Below are positions 7,444 through 16,565 of a stretch of 64,000 nt of DNA, piece by piece; position 1 is the stretch's first letter, and each line of letters opens with the position of its first letter. Position numbers and translations under genes: made by a program. This DNA comes from Anaerobacillus isosaccharinicus (GTDB lineage Bacteria > Bacillota > Bacilli > Bacillales > Anaerobacillaceae), in contig NZ_CP063356.1 in NCBI RefSeq assembly GCF_001866075.3, positions 372,001-436,000 on the forward strand, given 5' to 3'. The notes beneath the pieces are model-generated. The model saw only the letters and a list, made by a program, of their open reading frames with translations, did not search any database and was not told where the DNA came from.

Positions 7444-8836
7444 GGTCACTAAAACACGAAGTCAAGCAAGAAATAGTTTGAAAGTCACCATTCAAAAGAT
7501 GGCTCCAGCAGTACTTACGGCGCTTGTTGCAACAACTTTGGGATTTATCGCTTTATATACTTCACCTGTACCTATGATCCAAGACTTTGGAAAAATGTTA
7601 TCGTTAGGAATGATCATCAGTTTCATTGTTGGGATATTTCTTTTAATTCCGTTGTTATATATACGAGATGGATTCTTTAGGGAGAGTGAGGTCATAAAAG
7701 ACCAAAAGTCTACTTCTATATCAATTTTTGATCGTTTCTTAAATTGGTGGACGAATAAAGTCATGCTGTTTAGATGGGTAATTGTTATAGTAGCCATTGG
7801 TCTTGCTGCGCTAGGTATAGTTCTTGATTTAGAAGCTCCAGCAGAGACTGATGTTGAGACATTCATGCCTCAAGAATCTGAGGCTCTGGCAGACATCAAC
7901 TATGTACGGGAAGTACTTGGATCTACAAGCCAAGTGTCTCTTATCTATGAAGGTGAAGACATATTAAGTGATTCCACTCTTACTTGGGTCCAGAGGATTA
8001 GTGAAGATATTGCAGTTGAATTCCCAAATGAAGTTGTGACAGTCAAATCACTACCTGAACTTCTGGAAACAATCGAACAAGAACAAAGACCTTCTGTTAA
8101 TAAAGTTGATTTGATTGAATGGCTACCAGAAGATCAGCGTAATCGCTTTATTAATACAACTAATACAAAAGGTGTAATTCATATTAGCATTAAGAAAATG
8201 TCCACAGAAGAACTTGAGTCTTTTGTTGAAGAGCTAAAGGCATTTATTGAAGGTAATCGTATTGGCTCTTTAGAAACAAGATTAACAGGGCAATCAATCC
8301 TCGACTTGGAGATGGTAACAGCACTCACTACTGGACGTTACAAAATGACACTACTTGGGATGGCGCTTGTATTTCTTGGACTTCTAGCTATCTATCGCCG
8401 CCCTGAAAAAGCAATAATTCCCTTGTTGCCAGTGCTGTTAATTGTTGGCTGGTCAGGACTCGTAGTGTACGGACTAGGTATTGAATATACCCCGCTAACT
8501 GCTACGTTAGGTGCTTTAATTATAGGTATTGGTACAGAATTCACCATTTTGCTGATGGAACGTTATTATGAAGAGCGTCAAGCAGGAGCTTCTAACCGAA
8601 CAGCAATCCTTATAGCTAATCAGAAAATTGGAAAAGCTATATTTGCCTCAGCTCTAACAACCATTGGTGGATTTAGTGCACTTCTATTCTCAGACTTTGC
8701 AATTTTAAGTGATTTTGGTATGATGACCTTAATTAACATTGGATTAGCTTTAATTAGTACCATTTTAGTCCTGCCTGCATTGCTAATGATTGTTGGACCA
8801 TGGATATACAGAAAAAAGCTAAGACAATCAGTATAA
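7436..8836 (+). CDS. RND/MMPL-type exporter, C-terminal part (gene split by frameshift)
   Basis: The 466 residues start with the last two helices of the first membrane bundle (PAVLTALVATTLGFIALY), then a transmembrane helix, a second extracytoplasmic domain (about 125-285) and six further helices ending ALLMIVGPWIY. The second-bundle motif GIGTEFTILLMERYYEER matches GLGIDYAIQFQSRYTEE of the first half. The two halves make one complete hydrophobe/MMPL-type RND pump of Gram-positive style, exporting lipids or amphiphilic compounds. No good ribosome site precedes ATG 7436, which favours a frameshifted single gene over two genes. The TetR gene follows with a 29-bp gap. Confidence 0.8.
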   Translation: MGKVTKTRSQARNSLKVTIQKMAPAVLTALVATTLGFIALYTSPVPMIQDFGKMLSLGMIISFIVGIFLLIPLLYIRDGFFRESEVIKDQKSTSISIFDRFLNWWTNKVMLFRWVIVIVAIGLAALGIVLDLEAPAETDVETFMPQESEALADINYVREVLGSTSQVSLIYEGEDILSDSTLTWVQRISEDIAVEFPNEVVTVKSLPELLETIEQEQRPSVNKVDLIEWLPEDQRNRFINTTNTKGVIHISIKKMSTEELESFVEELKAFIEGNRIGSLETRLTGQSILDLEMVTALTTGRYKMTLLGMALVFLGLLAIYRRPEKAIIPLLPVLLIVGWSGLVVYGLGIEYTPLTATLGALIIGIGTEFTILLMERYYEERQAGASNRTAILIANQKIGKAIFASALTTIGGFSALLFSDFAILSDFGMMTLINIGLALISTILVLPALLMIVGPWIYRKKLRQSV

Positions 8837-8865
8837 TATTAGCTTTAATCTGGGAAGGAGATACC

Positions 8866-9429
8866 ATGAAAGACAAAACTGAGCAGATTATTCAATCTGC
8901 GTTACAAGTTTTTATACGAAAAGGTTTTCAAGCAACAACACAAGAGGTTGCAAACGAAGCTAAAGTTGCGGAGGTAACACTTTTTCGAAAATTCGGTAAC
9001 AAACAACAGTTGTTTATTACTGTCGTTAAGTCAGTACTTGAAAAAAAATTTTATGCTCATTTAATGGAACAGGCTAAAACAAACGATACCGAGGAGTTCC
9101 TCCGTTCAATTATTGATAACCGTTTAAATGTCCTGTCAAGAAACCGTAATCTTGTAAGAATGCTTATTGCTGAGAGTTTAATGGAGAACCTTCCGCCAGA
9201 AATAAATTTACCTGACATGATTTTCACATCACTTACTCATGGTATTGAACAACACGCCCAACAAAATAATCTAGTTATCGACTCAAATTATTGGGCACGG
9301 CAGCTGAGTGGTATCTTCTTGAGCCATCTCATACTACCTACCGATAAGCCATATAATGAACTCTCTGAAGACGAGAAAGGTTCATTGTTAAATAAATATG
9401 TTGCACCCTTTTTAACATTGAACAATTAA
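8866..9429 (+). CDS. TetR/AcrR-family transcriptional repressor
   Basis: The protein has 187 residues with an N-terminal TetR helix-turn-helix (about residues 5-50: IIQSALQVFIRKGFQATTQEVANEA, then VTLFRKFGNKQQLF). The C-terminal ligand domain is divergent. I start at ATG 8866 because GGAAGGAG (8853-8860) is ideally placed; a longer frame from 8800 would overlap the pump gene and add non-family residues. It is the last gene of the RND operon and is the likely repressor acting at the palindrome 6313-6330. Confidence 0.9.
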   Translation: MKDKTEQIIQSALQVFIRKGFQATTQEVANEAKVAEVTLFRKFGNKQQLFITVVKSVLEKKFYAHLMEQAKTNDTEEFLRSIIDNRLNVLSRNRNLVRMLIAESLMENLPPEINLPDMIFTSLTHGIEQHAQQNNLVIDSNYWARQLSGIFLSHLILPTDKPYNELSEDEKGSLLNKYVAPFLTLNN

Positions 9430-9497
9430 TACTTGTTGAGTCCAATATCTATTATCCTCTTAAATAATACCGTCACTAGCACCCCGGTATTCCAAGA

Positions 9498-9530
9498 AGA
9501 GGGCTACTTCCAATAATGAAGTAGCCCTCT
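9498..9530. terminator. Terminator between tetR and the lipoprotein gene
   Basis: A perfect 13-bp stem (AGAGGGCTACTTC, 9498-9510, with 9518-9530) and a 7-nt loop are followed by ATTTTAT on the plus strand. It terminates the RND-tetR operon and may serve the convergent lipoprotein gene. It is nearly the same sequence as the hairpin at 3983-4020. Confidence 0.8.
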
Positions 9531-9578
9531 ATTTTATAAATACCTTCTATTTTCGAGTTTTTTTTGGGGTACAATTTG

Positions 9579-10895
9579 TTATTGATAAATAATAAGCCCC
9601 GGTTTTGGATTGAGTTCCAATACCTGCTCTGGAGTCATTAGCGGATTATCAAAGTGAACCCCTGGCTTATTAGAATAGAAATACCATAATTTAAAGCCTT
9701 TGTATGGTATATTAGTTGCCTTTGCATTTTTCGTATGGGTTGCTACCTTCCCTTCAGGGGGACCCCAGCCAGATGTGTTATGTACCAGCAACACTGGGTC
9801 ATAATTACTGGATACCGCTTCAATATCATGTATCATCGTCTCAATAAACTGTTGGAAAACAAATTGTCGTTTTCCCTGGATTCCATTGGAGATGATATAG
9901 TCACGCATAGTTTCTTGAATTTCATTAAGTTCAGTACCCGTTAAATGCCCTACCTCTTTCATTGGCTTGTTAGTACGCCATTCTGGATCAAGAGCCAGAT
10001 GGACATTCGGATATTTTAGAAAGGGCAAGATTTCATTAAGTGCATTAGTGGGATAATATTTTCCCATTTGATGGTCAAGATATATTAAGATACCATTCTT
10101 ATAGGCTGCCTCAATGTATGACATCACAAGGTCAAAATTCATTTTACTAATTTCGCCTTCAGGCTGAACTGTTCCATAAACAAGGTACACTGCTGGAATG
10201 ACGCCTTGATCACCGTTAAGGGCATCATATTTTTCAGATGTCTCTTGCACCAGAGATATAAGCTCTTCCTTAGAGTGACGTCCGACAATTCCCATTATTT
10301 TTGAATTGGGGTGTCCGTAATAGGCGATAATTGTATTATCATCAAATAGAGTTGGTGATGTAAAATAATCATTCATATCCTTATCATCAAAAAGGGTTGG
10401 TGATGTTAAAAGATCATTCATATCCTGAACTGTATATTGGGATAAAATCCAACCTTCATTATTGTTCTCTGTATTTTCAAGTTCAATCTTATACCAGATT
10501 GTTTCTTCAGTTTTTACTTCTTCAATCACTTTGACTTCTTGCCCCTTGGCTAAACTTCCAAGCACTTTACTTTTGGTATTACTGTCCGCTCTGACATTCA
10601 ACTTGCTTGCACTAATATAAAGTACATTTTCTTGATTTTCTTTATCACTTTCTTTATTATCTGTACCATTTTCTGTATCTTCACTTATTTCTTCTGCCTT
10701 TTCTTCTTTTATTTCGCCTTGTTCTTCTTCTTTTATTTCGTCTTGTTCTTCTACTCCGTTTTCATTATCCATTACCACTTTCTGATCCTCAGGATTACTA
10801 ACTTCTGCTGGTAACGTTACTTGCTTACTACACCCTACTAAACTAATAGTAAATAATAGAAGTAAAAATATGTTTAATAAAGCTTTTTTTGACAT
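9579..10895 (-). CDS. Lipoprotein with SH3b domain and uncharacterised C-terminal domain
   Basis: The 438-residue product begins with a lipoprotein signal peptide (hydrophobic segment, then lipobox LVGC with Cys at about residue 22), so it should be anchored outside the membrane. A Glu/Lys/Asp-rich linker (about 35-90) precedes a bacterial SH3 domain (about 90-158: LYISASKLNVRADSNTKSKV ... WILSQY), which usually binds cell wall. Two 15-residue tandem repeats follow (DMNDLLTSPTLFDDK, DMNDYFTSPTLFDDN). The C-terminal 240 residues contain YLDHQMGK and HLALDPEWRT, which suggest a TIM-barrel glycosidase-like fold, but no family is named with confidence. The gene stands alone between terminators. 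Confidence 0.8.
   Translation of the reverse strand: MSKKALLNIFLLLLFTISLVGCSKQVTLPAEVSNPEDQKVVMDNENGVEEQDEIKEEEQGEIKEEKAEEISEDTENGTDNKESDKENQENVLYISASKLNVRADSNTKSKVLGSLAKGQEVKVIEEVKTEETIWYKIELENTENNNEGWILSQYTVQDMNDLLTSPTLFDDKDMNDYFTSPTLFDDNTIIAYYGHPNSKIMGIVGRHSKEELISLVQETSEKYDALNGDQGVIPAVYLVYGTVQPEGEISKMNFDLVMSYIEAAYKNGILIYLDHQMGKYYPTNALNEILPFLKYPNVHLALDPEWRTNKPMKEVGHLTGTELNEIQETMRDYIISNGIQGKRQFVFQQFIETMIHDIEAVSSNYDPVLLVHNTSGWGPPEGKVATHTKNAKATNIPYKGFKLWYFYSNKPGVHFDNPLMTPEQVLELNPKPGLIIYQ
10338..10427 (-). repeat. Tandem 45-bp duplication within the lipoprotein gene
   Basis: Two adjacent 45-bp units (10338-10382 and 10383-10427) differ at only a few bases and keep the reading frame. They encode the two 15-residue repeats between the SH3 domain and the C-terminal domain. 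This looks like a recent slippage duplication. Confidence 0.85.
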
Positions 10896-11244
10896 TCCTG
10901 CACCCCTTTTTTATGTATGATCAGCTCAAGGACATTTCCCTATTTGCTTCTAGGTCGAATATATTGACTTACGTTCAGCTTATTTTACCGCCCTAATCCT
11001 ATCTTCTAATAAAAATCGTATTATAAAGCTAAGTTAAACACAATAGTAGTTTCTTCCACTTTATTGTTCGGTTTTCACTATAGTACGACCTACTGTTGGG
11101 AGGATTCATTAATAAGACTAAAAAACAATTACCCTTGTAACATTTAAGTATAATAAAAGGCTCAGAAAAATTAAAGAATTTAAGATTATGCTCGTACTTC
11201 AACACAACTGTCTCTACCTGTAAAACGCATGTGCTTCCACCCGC
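10896..11244. other. Intergenic stretch without a recognisable gene
   Basis: About 350 bp upstream of the lipoprotein gene and downstream of the sbtAB terminator. No frame with a ribosome site or family similarity was seen. It presumably contains the lipoprotein promoter, which I could not assign confidently. Confidence 0.5.
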
Positions 11245-11274
11245 AAAAAAGCTCGGCGCTATCAGCTACCGAGC
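11245..11274 (-). terminator. Terminator of the sbtA-sbtB operon
   Basis: On the minus strand GCTCGG and CCGAGC pair, with an inner 3-bp stem, followed directly by six T residues (plus-strand A-run at 11245-11250). It lies 147 bp downstream of the sbtB-like stop codon. Confidence 0.75.
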
Positions 11275-11420
11275 AGTTGTTACAATTATTCTGTTGACCG
11301 GATTATCTTCCTAGATGGCTAGTTTTGTAAAGTACAGCCATTGCTAAAGGATATTTGTTATTACAATTGACCAAACGGCAGTTTTTGCTTGCAACTATTT
11401 TCTCAAAGGCATTGAATTTA

Positions 11421-11744
11421 TTAATTAAATTTCTTTGGGCGGAGGATTTCAACATCCTCGACATAAGTTATGCCTGAATAGTTTTCAAAGTATTTCGCTG
11501 CAACCTGAACCATAATGGTTTCGGCCATAGTTTTGTGTTTCACAATGACTTCAATTTTAACATTCGCAAAATCATCAATCACCAAGGCACGGTCTGAGGT
11601 TGAACGGACATTCCGGCTGCCTTTACCGCCTGCCGCAACAATAGTATAGCCGGTCGCGCCGCAATCCTCAATAATCTTACATACACCTTTTAAGATCATT
11701 TTCTCTGTAATAATCACCACTTTTTCTGCCTTATGAAGAGTCAT
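11421..11744 (-). CDS. sbtB: PII-like regulator of the bicarbonate transporter (SbtB-like)
   Basis: This 107-residue protein has the ferredoxin-like PII pattern: an early strand (KVVIITEKMILKGVCKIIEDCGATGYTIV), a T-loop with GGKGSRNVR, and the closing strand TYVEDVEIL. SbtB proteins bind adenine nucleotides such as cAMP or AMP and sit on the cytoplasmic face of SbtA to gate bicarbonate uptake. The cyanobacterial C-terminal Cys-containing R-loop is absent. It lies 18 bp downstream of the sbtA-like gene on the same strand and shares its terminator, which is the strongest support for the assignment. The nucleotide specificity here is not known. Confidence 0.8.
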   Translation of the reverse strand: MTLHKAEKVVIITEKMILKGVCKIIEDCGATGYTIVAAGGKGSRNVRSTSDRALVIDDFANVKIEVIVKHKTMAETIMVQVAAKYFENYSGITYVEDVEILRPKKFN

Positions 11745-11762
11745 AACTATTATTCTCCTTTC

Positions 11763-12770
11763 CTATAGATCAAAGACCACTTGCGCCAGCGCGATAAAGA
11801 GCGGGATACAAACTGCAATTGCAACAGGTGTTCCCACGCTTGTTGAGGCACCAATATAAGTCGATGGATTGGCAGAAGGAATACCTCCTCTCAAAGTTGG
11901 CGGACCAGATATATCAGAGCTTGAGGCCGCGATCACAGCTAGTAGGATTACACCACCGGGACTAAATCCAACTGTCACATGTGCTATATATCCCAGGCCA
12001 AAAGCCATTAATCCGTGGATAATTGGACCAAAAAAAGCATAGACAGCATACAAGTGCGCAACTCTTCGCAGCTCATTTATGCGAGCATAGGCTTCCATTC
12101 CCATGACCAGCATCAACACGGATAGAAAACCGCTGAAGAGCGGCTCATAAAAACTATCCAGTACGCCGTCCGATTTTGTCAGCAAGCCAAGGGCAAGACC
12201 AAGAATAAGTGCGGATAAAGCAGAGCCGCGCAGACTTTCTTTGACAATTCCCCAAACATCAACTTTACTATCTTTGCCTTCATTTTGCTTTTTTAGATGA
12301 ATGTTTGCTAGAACAATAGCTAAAATAAGAGCCGGAATGTCCATAAACGGATAAAGCGCCGGAACCCAAGCTTCAAAATGAATTGCCTCTTCCTCCAATA
12401 ACACCATAGCAGCTGCCAGTGTCGAAGCACTTACCGCGCCAAATAGTCCAGCAGTCGCAATGCCATCCTCTCGTTTAATACCTGGTAAGAGAGAAAAGAA
12501 AAAGCTTCCTATCAGGACAATTGTTATACCAATAATAACTGCTGAAACAGCGGGTAGCAACATGGCGTTCAGATCAGCCTCACGAATTTCAATACCGCCC
12601 TTAATCCCCATTTTCATTAAAAGCATGAACACAATAAATTGGTAAATCGCATTCGGTATTTTCAAATTACTACCAAGGGCCGCAATCACCATGCCGCCGA
12701 TAAGAAACCCAAGTGTTGGGGATTGAAATTGCGCAACAAAGCGCATCAAGAAATCAAATAAAAACTCCAT
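11763..12770 (-). CDS. sbtA: Sodium-dependent bicarbonate transporter, SbtA family
   Basis: The 335-residue product has about ten hydrophobic helices in two inverted repeats. It carries motifs typical of SbtA (formerly DUF897): FQSPTLGFLIGGMVIA near the start, GLFGAVSASTLAAAM, and AVIAASSSDISGPPTLRGG near the end. SbtA imports HCO3- with Na+. In a heterotroph this could feed carboxylases or help pH and carbonate balance, which fits an alkaline, carbonate-rich habitat. It is operonic with the PII-like gene. IS copy 1 begins 23 bp upstream of its start codon (12,793), so native promoter elements are probably displaced. Confidence 0.85.
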   Translation of the reverse strand: MEFLFDFLMRFVAQFQSPTLGFLIGGMVIAALGSNLKIPNAIYQFIVFMLLMKMGIKGGIEIREADLNAMLLPAVSAVIIGITIVLIGSFFFSLLPGIKREDGIATAGLFGAVSASTLAAAMVLLEEEAIHFEAWVPALYPFMDIPALILAIVLANIHLKKQNEGKDSKVDVWGIVKESLRGSALSALILGLALGLLTKSDGVLDSFYEPLFSGFLSVLMLVMGMEAYARINELRRVAHLYAVYAFFGPIIHGLMAFGLGYIAHVTVGFSPGGVILLAVIAASSSDISGPPTLRGGIPSANPSTYIGASTSVGTPVAIAVCIPLFIALAQVVFDL

Positions 12771-12792
12771 CTGTTTGCCTCCTTACTTATGA

Positions 12793-14676
12793 ATAGACTC
12801 TCGGCATTTGCCGAGCCTTGTGGCTCAAGGTTTTCTTGAACCAATTTATTTGTATCCCTCCTATTTCTAGGTGGGATTTTTACTTTAGTTTTCTTCTTCA
12901 ATTGGAAATTAATTGTTGAAAAATATCATAAAAAAACTAAAAAAACACTTGACTTTTTAGTGGAACCCCAATAATCGCCGAGGAGGAATTGACTTCCTAA
13001 CAATACGGTGAAATGGGGGATTTAAATGAAACCTGCGCTAATACCACATATCTCATATCAAAACTTCGTTTTAGACCAATTAAATACTCATTACTCAGGC
13101 GGTATACTGACTCTCGTACAAAAAGATTGGACTATTATCTCGAAGTTATGGATCACGGATCTTTCGTTTACCACTACGTGGCTTCATGATTCATATTCAG
13201 TTAAAGGTCCTGAGCCACGTGATCCTGCTTCCATGCTTCGCTCTTATCTTTTGTGTTTATTGACAAGTCCGACCCTGAGTATTACAGAATGGGTGAACCA
13301 ACTCCATCGTGTTCCTCTTTACACGATCCTTAGCGGCTTTGAACCTGGGGATGTTCCAGGTGTCGGTACTTTTTATGACTTCTTCAGACGGCTATCAGGT
13401 TTTGAGAAGGCTAATGTAAAACCTTTTATTAAGCTCAAACGAAAAAAGAAGAAGAAGAAAAAACCGAAAAAGGGTGAAAAAGCAACTCCTAGAAACCCTG
13501 GTATTATTAGAAAATTAGTGGATCGTCATTTACGCAATGGCTCAAAACAAAAACAATTGCCGGGAGATCAATTATACGCGTTTTTTCAATCTCAATTTCT
13601 TGAAGTTTCAGCGAGATTGGGTTTGCTTGGGGATCCCCATTCCCTTGGTGTTGTTGGAGATGGGACACCCGTGGAAACAGCGAGATACCCAAGGAGCAAA
13701 CCTATTTGTGATTGTAGTGCCCAAGGACTAACGAATTGTACTCATCCTCGTCGATATTCTCAACCTGACATCGACTCAGGTTGGGATAGTTCAAGGGAGA
13801 GGTACTTCAACGGATATCATCTCTACATGATATCCACTAGCGATAGCCAATACGACTTGCCGCTATATCCACGGCTGCATCCTGCTTCCCGGCATGATTC
13901 AGTCAGCCTAGTGGTTGGTTCAATTGAATTTTCGCAACGGTACACCTTGGGCACAATTGATAAAATCCTTCTCGATGCCGCACATGATGCAGAACCGATT
14001 TACGAATTACTGGACCATCATAATGTGGAACCATTTATTGATCTTAATGTTCGAACAAAGAAAAACTTCAGTACGCAAAGTGATATTCAGATTTCTCCCC
14101 TAGGCGTTCCTATTTGTCCAATTGGAATGGAAATGAAACCCAATGGGTTTGACAAATCTCAAAACCGCCAAAAGTGGCGTTGTCCACTAGCTTGCGGAAC
14201 AAAAAATACATGTTCCACTCCGTGTTCTAAAGCGAAGTATGGCCGGACATTTCATACGTTTAAGCAAGATAATCTTCGTCTGTTCACTAAAACACCGAGG
14301 TCTTCTGAAAAGTGGAAACTGATTTATAAACGAAGAACTTCAGTTGAACGTTCGAACAAAAGAGAAAAAGTCGACTATCACTTAGAATCTGGGCGTCATC
14401 GCTCTACAAAAATGTGGTATGTCCGCTTATATTCAATCATGATGTGTCAACACATAGATGCTTGGTACAGTAGTCAGAAAGAGACTTTGAACATCCAAGA
14501 AATCATCTTTTCTAAGAGCGCCTAGTCATTTTTAAAAAATAGCAGCCGTAGGCTTATTTGGTATACACTTTTTTGAAAACACTATGAAAACACATCACTT
14601 TGCTGTCCTGTTAATGAAATTCCCAGTAAATTTTTTACAAATCTTCGATAAACTCATCATTTATTCCGAGAGTCTA
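12793..14676 (+). mobile_element. 1,884-bp IS, copy 1 (first unit of a head-to-tail dimer)
   Basis: The ends are ATAGACTCTCGG and CCGAGAGTCTA. The left flank is TATGA (12788-12792) and the right flank is the 5-bp spacer TTTAT (14677-14681) that separates it from copy 2. The matching TATGA lies after copy 2, so the two copies appear to have inserted as one unit. The IS stands immediately upstream of sbtA. Confidence 0.9.
13026..14525 (+). CDS. DDE transposase of the 1,884-bp IS, copy 1
   Basis: The 499-residue transposase has an N-terminal helical DNA-binding part, a Lys-run (KLKRKKKKKKKPKKG, about residues 138-152) and a DDE catalytic core of the IS4/IS1182 type. Likely acidic residues are in VVGDGTPVE (about 210), LLDAAHDAEP (about 318) and RTSVERSNKREK (about 440). 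A Cys cluster (CPLACGTKNTCSTPC) interrupts the core. The start follows GAAATGGGGG at a normal distance. The protein is identical to those at 14915 and 22371, which implies recent activity. The exact IS family name was not assigned. Confidence 0.85.
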   Translation: MKPALIPHISYQNFVLDQLNTHYSGGILTLVQKDWTIISKLWITDLSFTTTWLHDSYSVKGPEPRDPASMLRSYLLCLLTSPTLSITEWVNQLHRVPLYTILSGFEPGDVPGVGTFYDFFRRLSGFEKANVKPFIKLKRKKKKKKKPKKGEKATPRNPGIIRKLVDRHLRNGSKQKQLPGDQLYAFFQSQFLEVSARLGLLGDPHSLGVVGDGTPVETARYPRSKPICDCSAQGLTNCTHPRRYSQPDIDSGWDSSRERYFNGYHLYMISTSDSQYDLPLYPRLHPASRHDSVSLVVGSIEFSQRYTLGTIDKILLDAAHDAEPIYELLDHHNVEPFIDLNVRTKKNFSTQSDIQISPLGVPICPIGMEMKPNGFDKSQNRQKWRCPLACGTKNTCSTPCSKAKYGRTFHTFKQDNLRLFTKTPRSSEKWKLIYKRRTSVERSNKREKVDYHLESGRHRSTKMWYVRLYSIMMCQHIDAWYSSQKETLNIQEIIFSKSA

Positions 14677-14681
14677 TTTAT

Positions 14682-16565
14682 ATAGACTCTCGGCATTTGC
14701 CGAGCCTTGTGGCTCAAGGTTTTCTTGAACCAATTTATTTGTATCCCTCCTATTTCTAGGTGGGATTTTTACTTTAGTTTTCTTCTTCAATTGGAAATTA
14801 ATTGTTGAAAAATATCATAAAAAAACTAAAAAAACACTTGACTTTTTAGTGGAACCCCAATAATCGCCGAGGAGGAATTGACTTCCTAACAATACGGTGA
14901 AATGGGGGATTTAAATGAAACCTGCGCTAATACCACATATCTCATATCAAAACTTCGTTTTAGACCAATTAAATACTCATTACTCAGGCGGTATACTGAC
15001 TCTCGTACAAAAAGATTGGACTATTATCTCGAAGTTATGGATCACGGATCTTTCGTTTACCACTACGTGGCTTCATGATTCATATTCAGTTAAAGGTCCT
15101 GAGCCACGTGATCCTGCTTCCATGCTTCGCTCTTATCTTTTGTGTTTATTGACAAGTCCGACCCTGAGTATTACAGAATGGGTGAACCAACTCCATCGTG
15201 TTCCTCTTTACACGATCCTTAGCGGCTTTGAACCTGGGGATGTTCCAGGTGTCGGTACTTTTTATGACTTCTTCAGACGGCTATCAGGTTTTGAGAAGGC
15301 TAATGTAAAACCTTTTATTAAGCTCAAACGAAAAAAGAAGAAGAAGAAAAAACCGAAAAAGGGTGAAAAAGCAACTCCTAGAAACCCTGGTATTATTAGA
15401 AAATTAGTGGATCGTCATTTACGCAATGGCTCAAAACAAAAACAATTGCCGGGAGATCAATTATACGCGTTTTTTCAATCTCAATTTCTTGAAGTTTCAG
15501 CGAGATTGGGTTTGCTTGGGGATCCCCATTCCCTTGGTGTTGTTGGAGATGGGACACCCGTGGAAACAGCGAGATACCCAAGGAGCAAACCTATTTGTGA
15601 TTGTAGTGCCCAAGGACTAACGAATTGTACTCATCCTCGTCGATATTCTCAACCTGACATCGACTCAGGTTGGGATAGTTCAAGGGAGAGGTACTTCAAC
15701 GGATATCATCTCTACATGATATCCACTAGCGATAGCCAATACGACTTGCCGCTATATCCACGGCTGCATCCTGCTTCCCGGCATGATTCAGTCAGCCTAG
15801 TGGTTGGTTCAATTGAATTTTCGCAACGGTACACCTTGGGCACAATTGATAAAATCCTTCTCGATGCCGCACATGATGCAGAACCGATTTACGAATTACT
15901 GGACCATCATAATGTGGAACCATTTATTGATCTTAATGTTCGAACAAAGAAAAACTTCAGTACGCAAAGTGATATTCAGATTTCTCCCCTAGGCGTTCCT
16001 ATTTGTCCAATTGGAATGGAAATGAAACCCAATGGGTTTGACAAATCTCAAAACCGCCAAAAGTGGCGTTGTCCACTAGCTTGCGGAACAAAAAATACAT
16101 GTTCCACTCCGTGTTCTAAAGCGAAGTATGGCCGGACATTTCATACGTTTAAGCAAGATAATCTTCGTCTGTTCACTAAAACACCGAGGTCTTCTGAAAA
16201 GTGGAAACTGATTTATAAACGAAGAACTTCAGTTGAACGTTCGAACAAAAGAGAAAAAGTCGACTATCACTTAGAATCTGGGCGTCATCGCTCTACAAAA
16301 ATGTGGTATGTCCGCTTATATTCAATCATGATGTGTCAACACATAGATGCTTGGTACAGTAGTCAGAAAGAGACTTTGAACATCCAAGAAATCATCTTTT
16401 CTAAGAGCGCCTAGTCATTTTTAAAAAATAGCAGCCGTAGGCTTATTTGGTATACACTTTTTTGAAAACACTATGAAAACACATCACTTTGCTGTCCTGT
16501 TAATGAAATTCCCAGTAAATTTTTTACAAATCTTCGATAAACTCATCATTTATTCCGAGAGTCTA
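14682..16565 (+). mobile_element. 1,884-bp IS, copy 2 (second unit of a head-to-tail dimer)
   Basis: Same ends and length as copy 1, in the same orientation, separated from it by five bases. The right flank TATGA (16566-16570) matches the left flank of copy 1 rather than its own left flank TTTAT. Confidence 0.9.
14915..16414 (+). CDS. DDE transposase of the 1,884-bp IS, copy 2
   Basis: Identical 499-residue product to copy 1, with the same start context and intact catalytic motifs. The position relative to the IS left end (233 bp) is the same in all three copies. Confidence 0.85.
   Translation: MKPALIPHISYQNFVLDQLNTHYSGGILTLVQKDWTIISKLWITDLSFTTTWLHDSYSVKGPEPRDPASMLRSYLLCLLTSPTLSITEWVNQLHRVPLYTILSGFEPGDVPGVGTFYDFFRRLSGFEKANVKPFIKLKRKKKKKKKPKKGEKATPRNPGIIRKLVDRHLRNGSKQKQLPGDQLYAFFQSQFLEVSARLGLLGDPHSLGVVGDGTPVETARYPRSKPICDCSAQGLTNCTHPRRYSQPDIDSGWDSSRERYFNGYHLYMISTSDSQYDLPLYPRLHPASRHDSVSLVVGSIEFSQRYTLGTIDKILLDAAHDAEPIYELLDHHNVEPFIDLNVRTKKNFSTQSDIQISPLGVPICPIGMEMKPNGFDKSQNRQKWRCPLACGTKNTCSTPCSKAKYGRTFHTFKQDNLRLFTKTPRSSEKWKLIYKRRTSVERSNKREKVDYHLESGRHRSTKMWYVRLYSIMMCQHIDAWYSSQKETLNIQEIIFSKSA

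Noticed and set aside
12793-16565. A repeat array such as CRISPR, because of long direct repeats
   Set aside because: The repeats are whole IS copies; no short regularly spaced repeats or cas genes were seen anywhere in the window.
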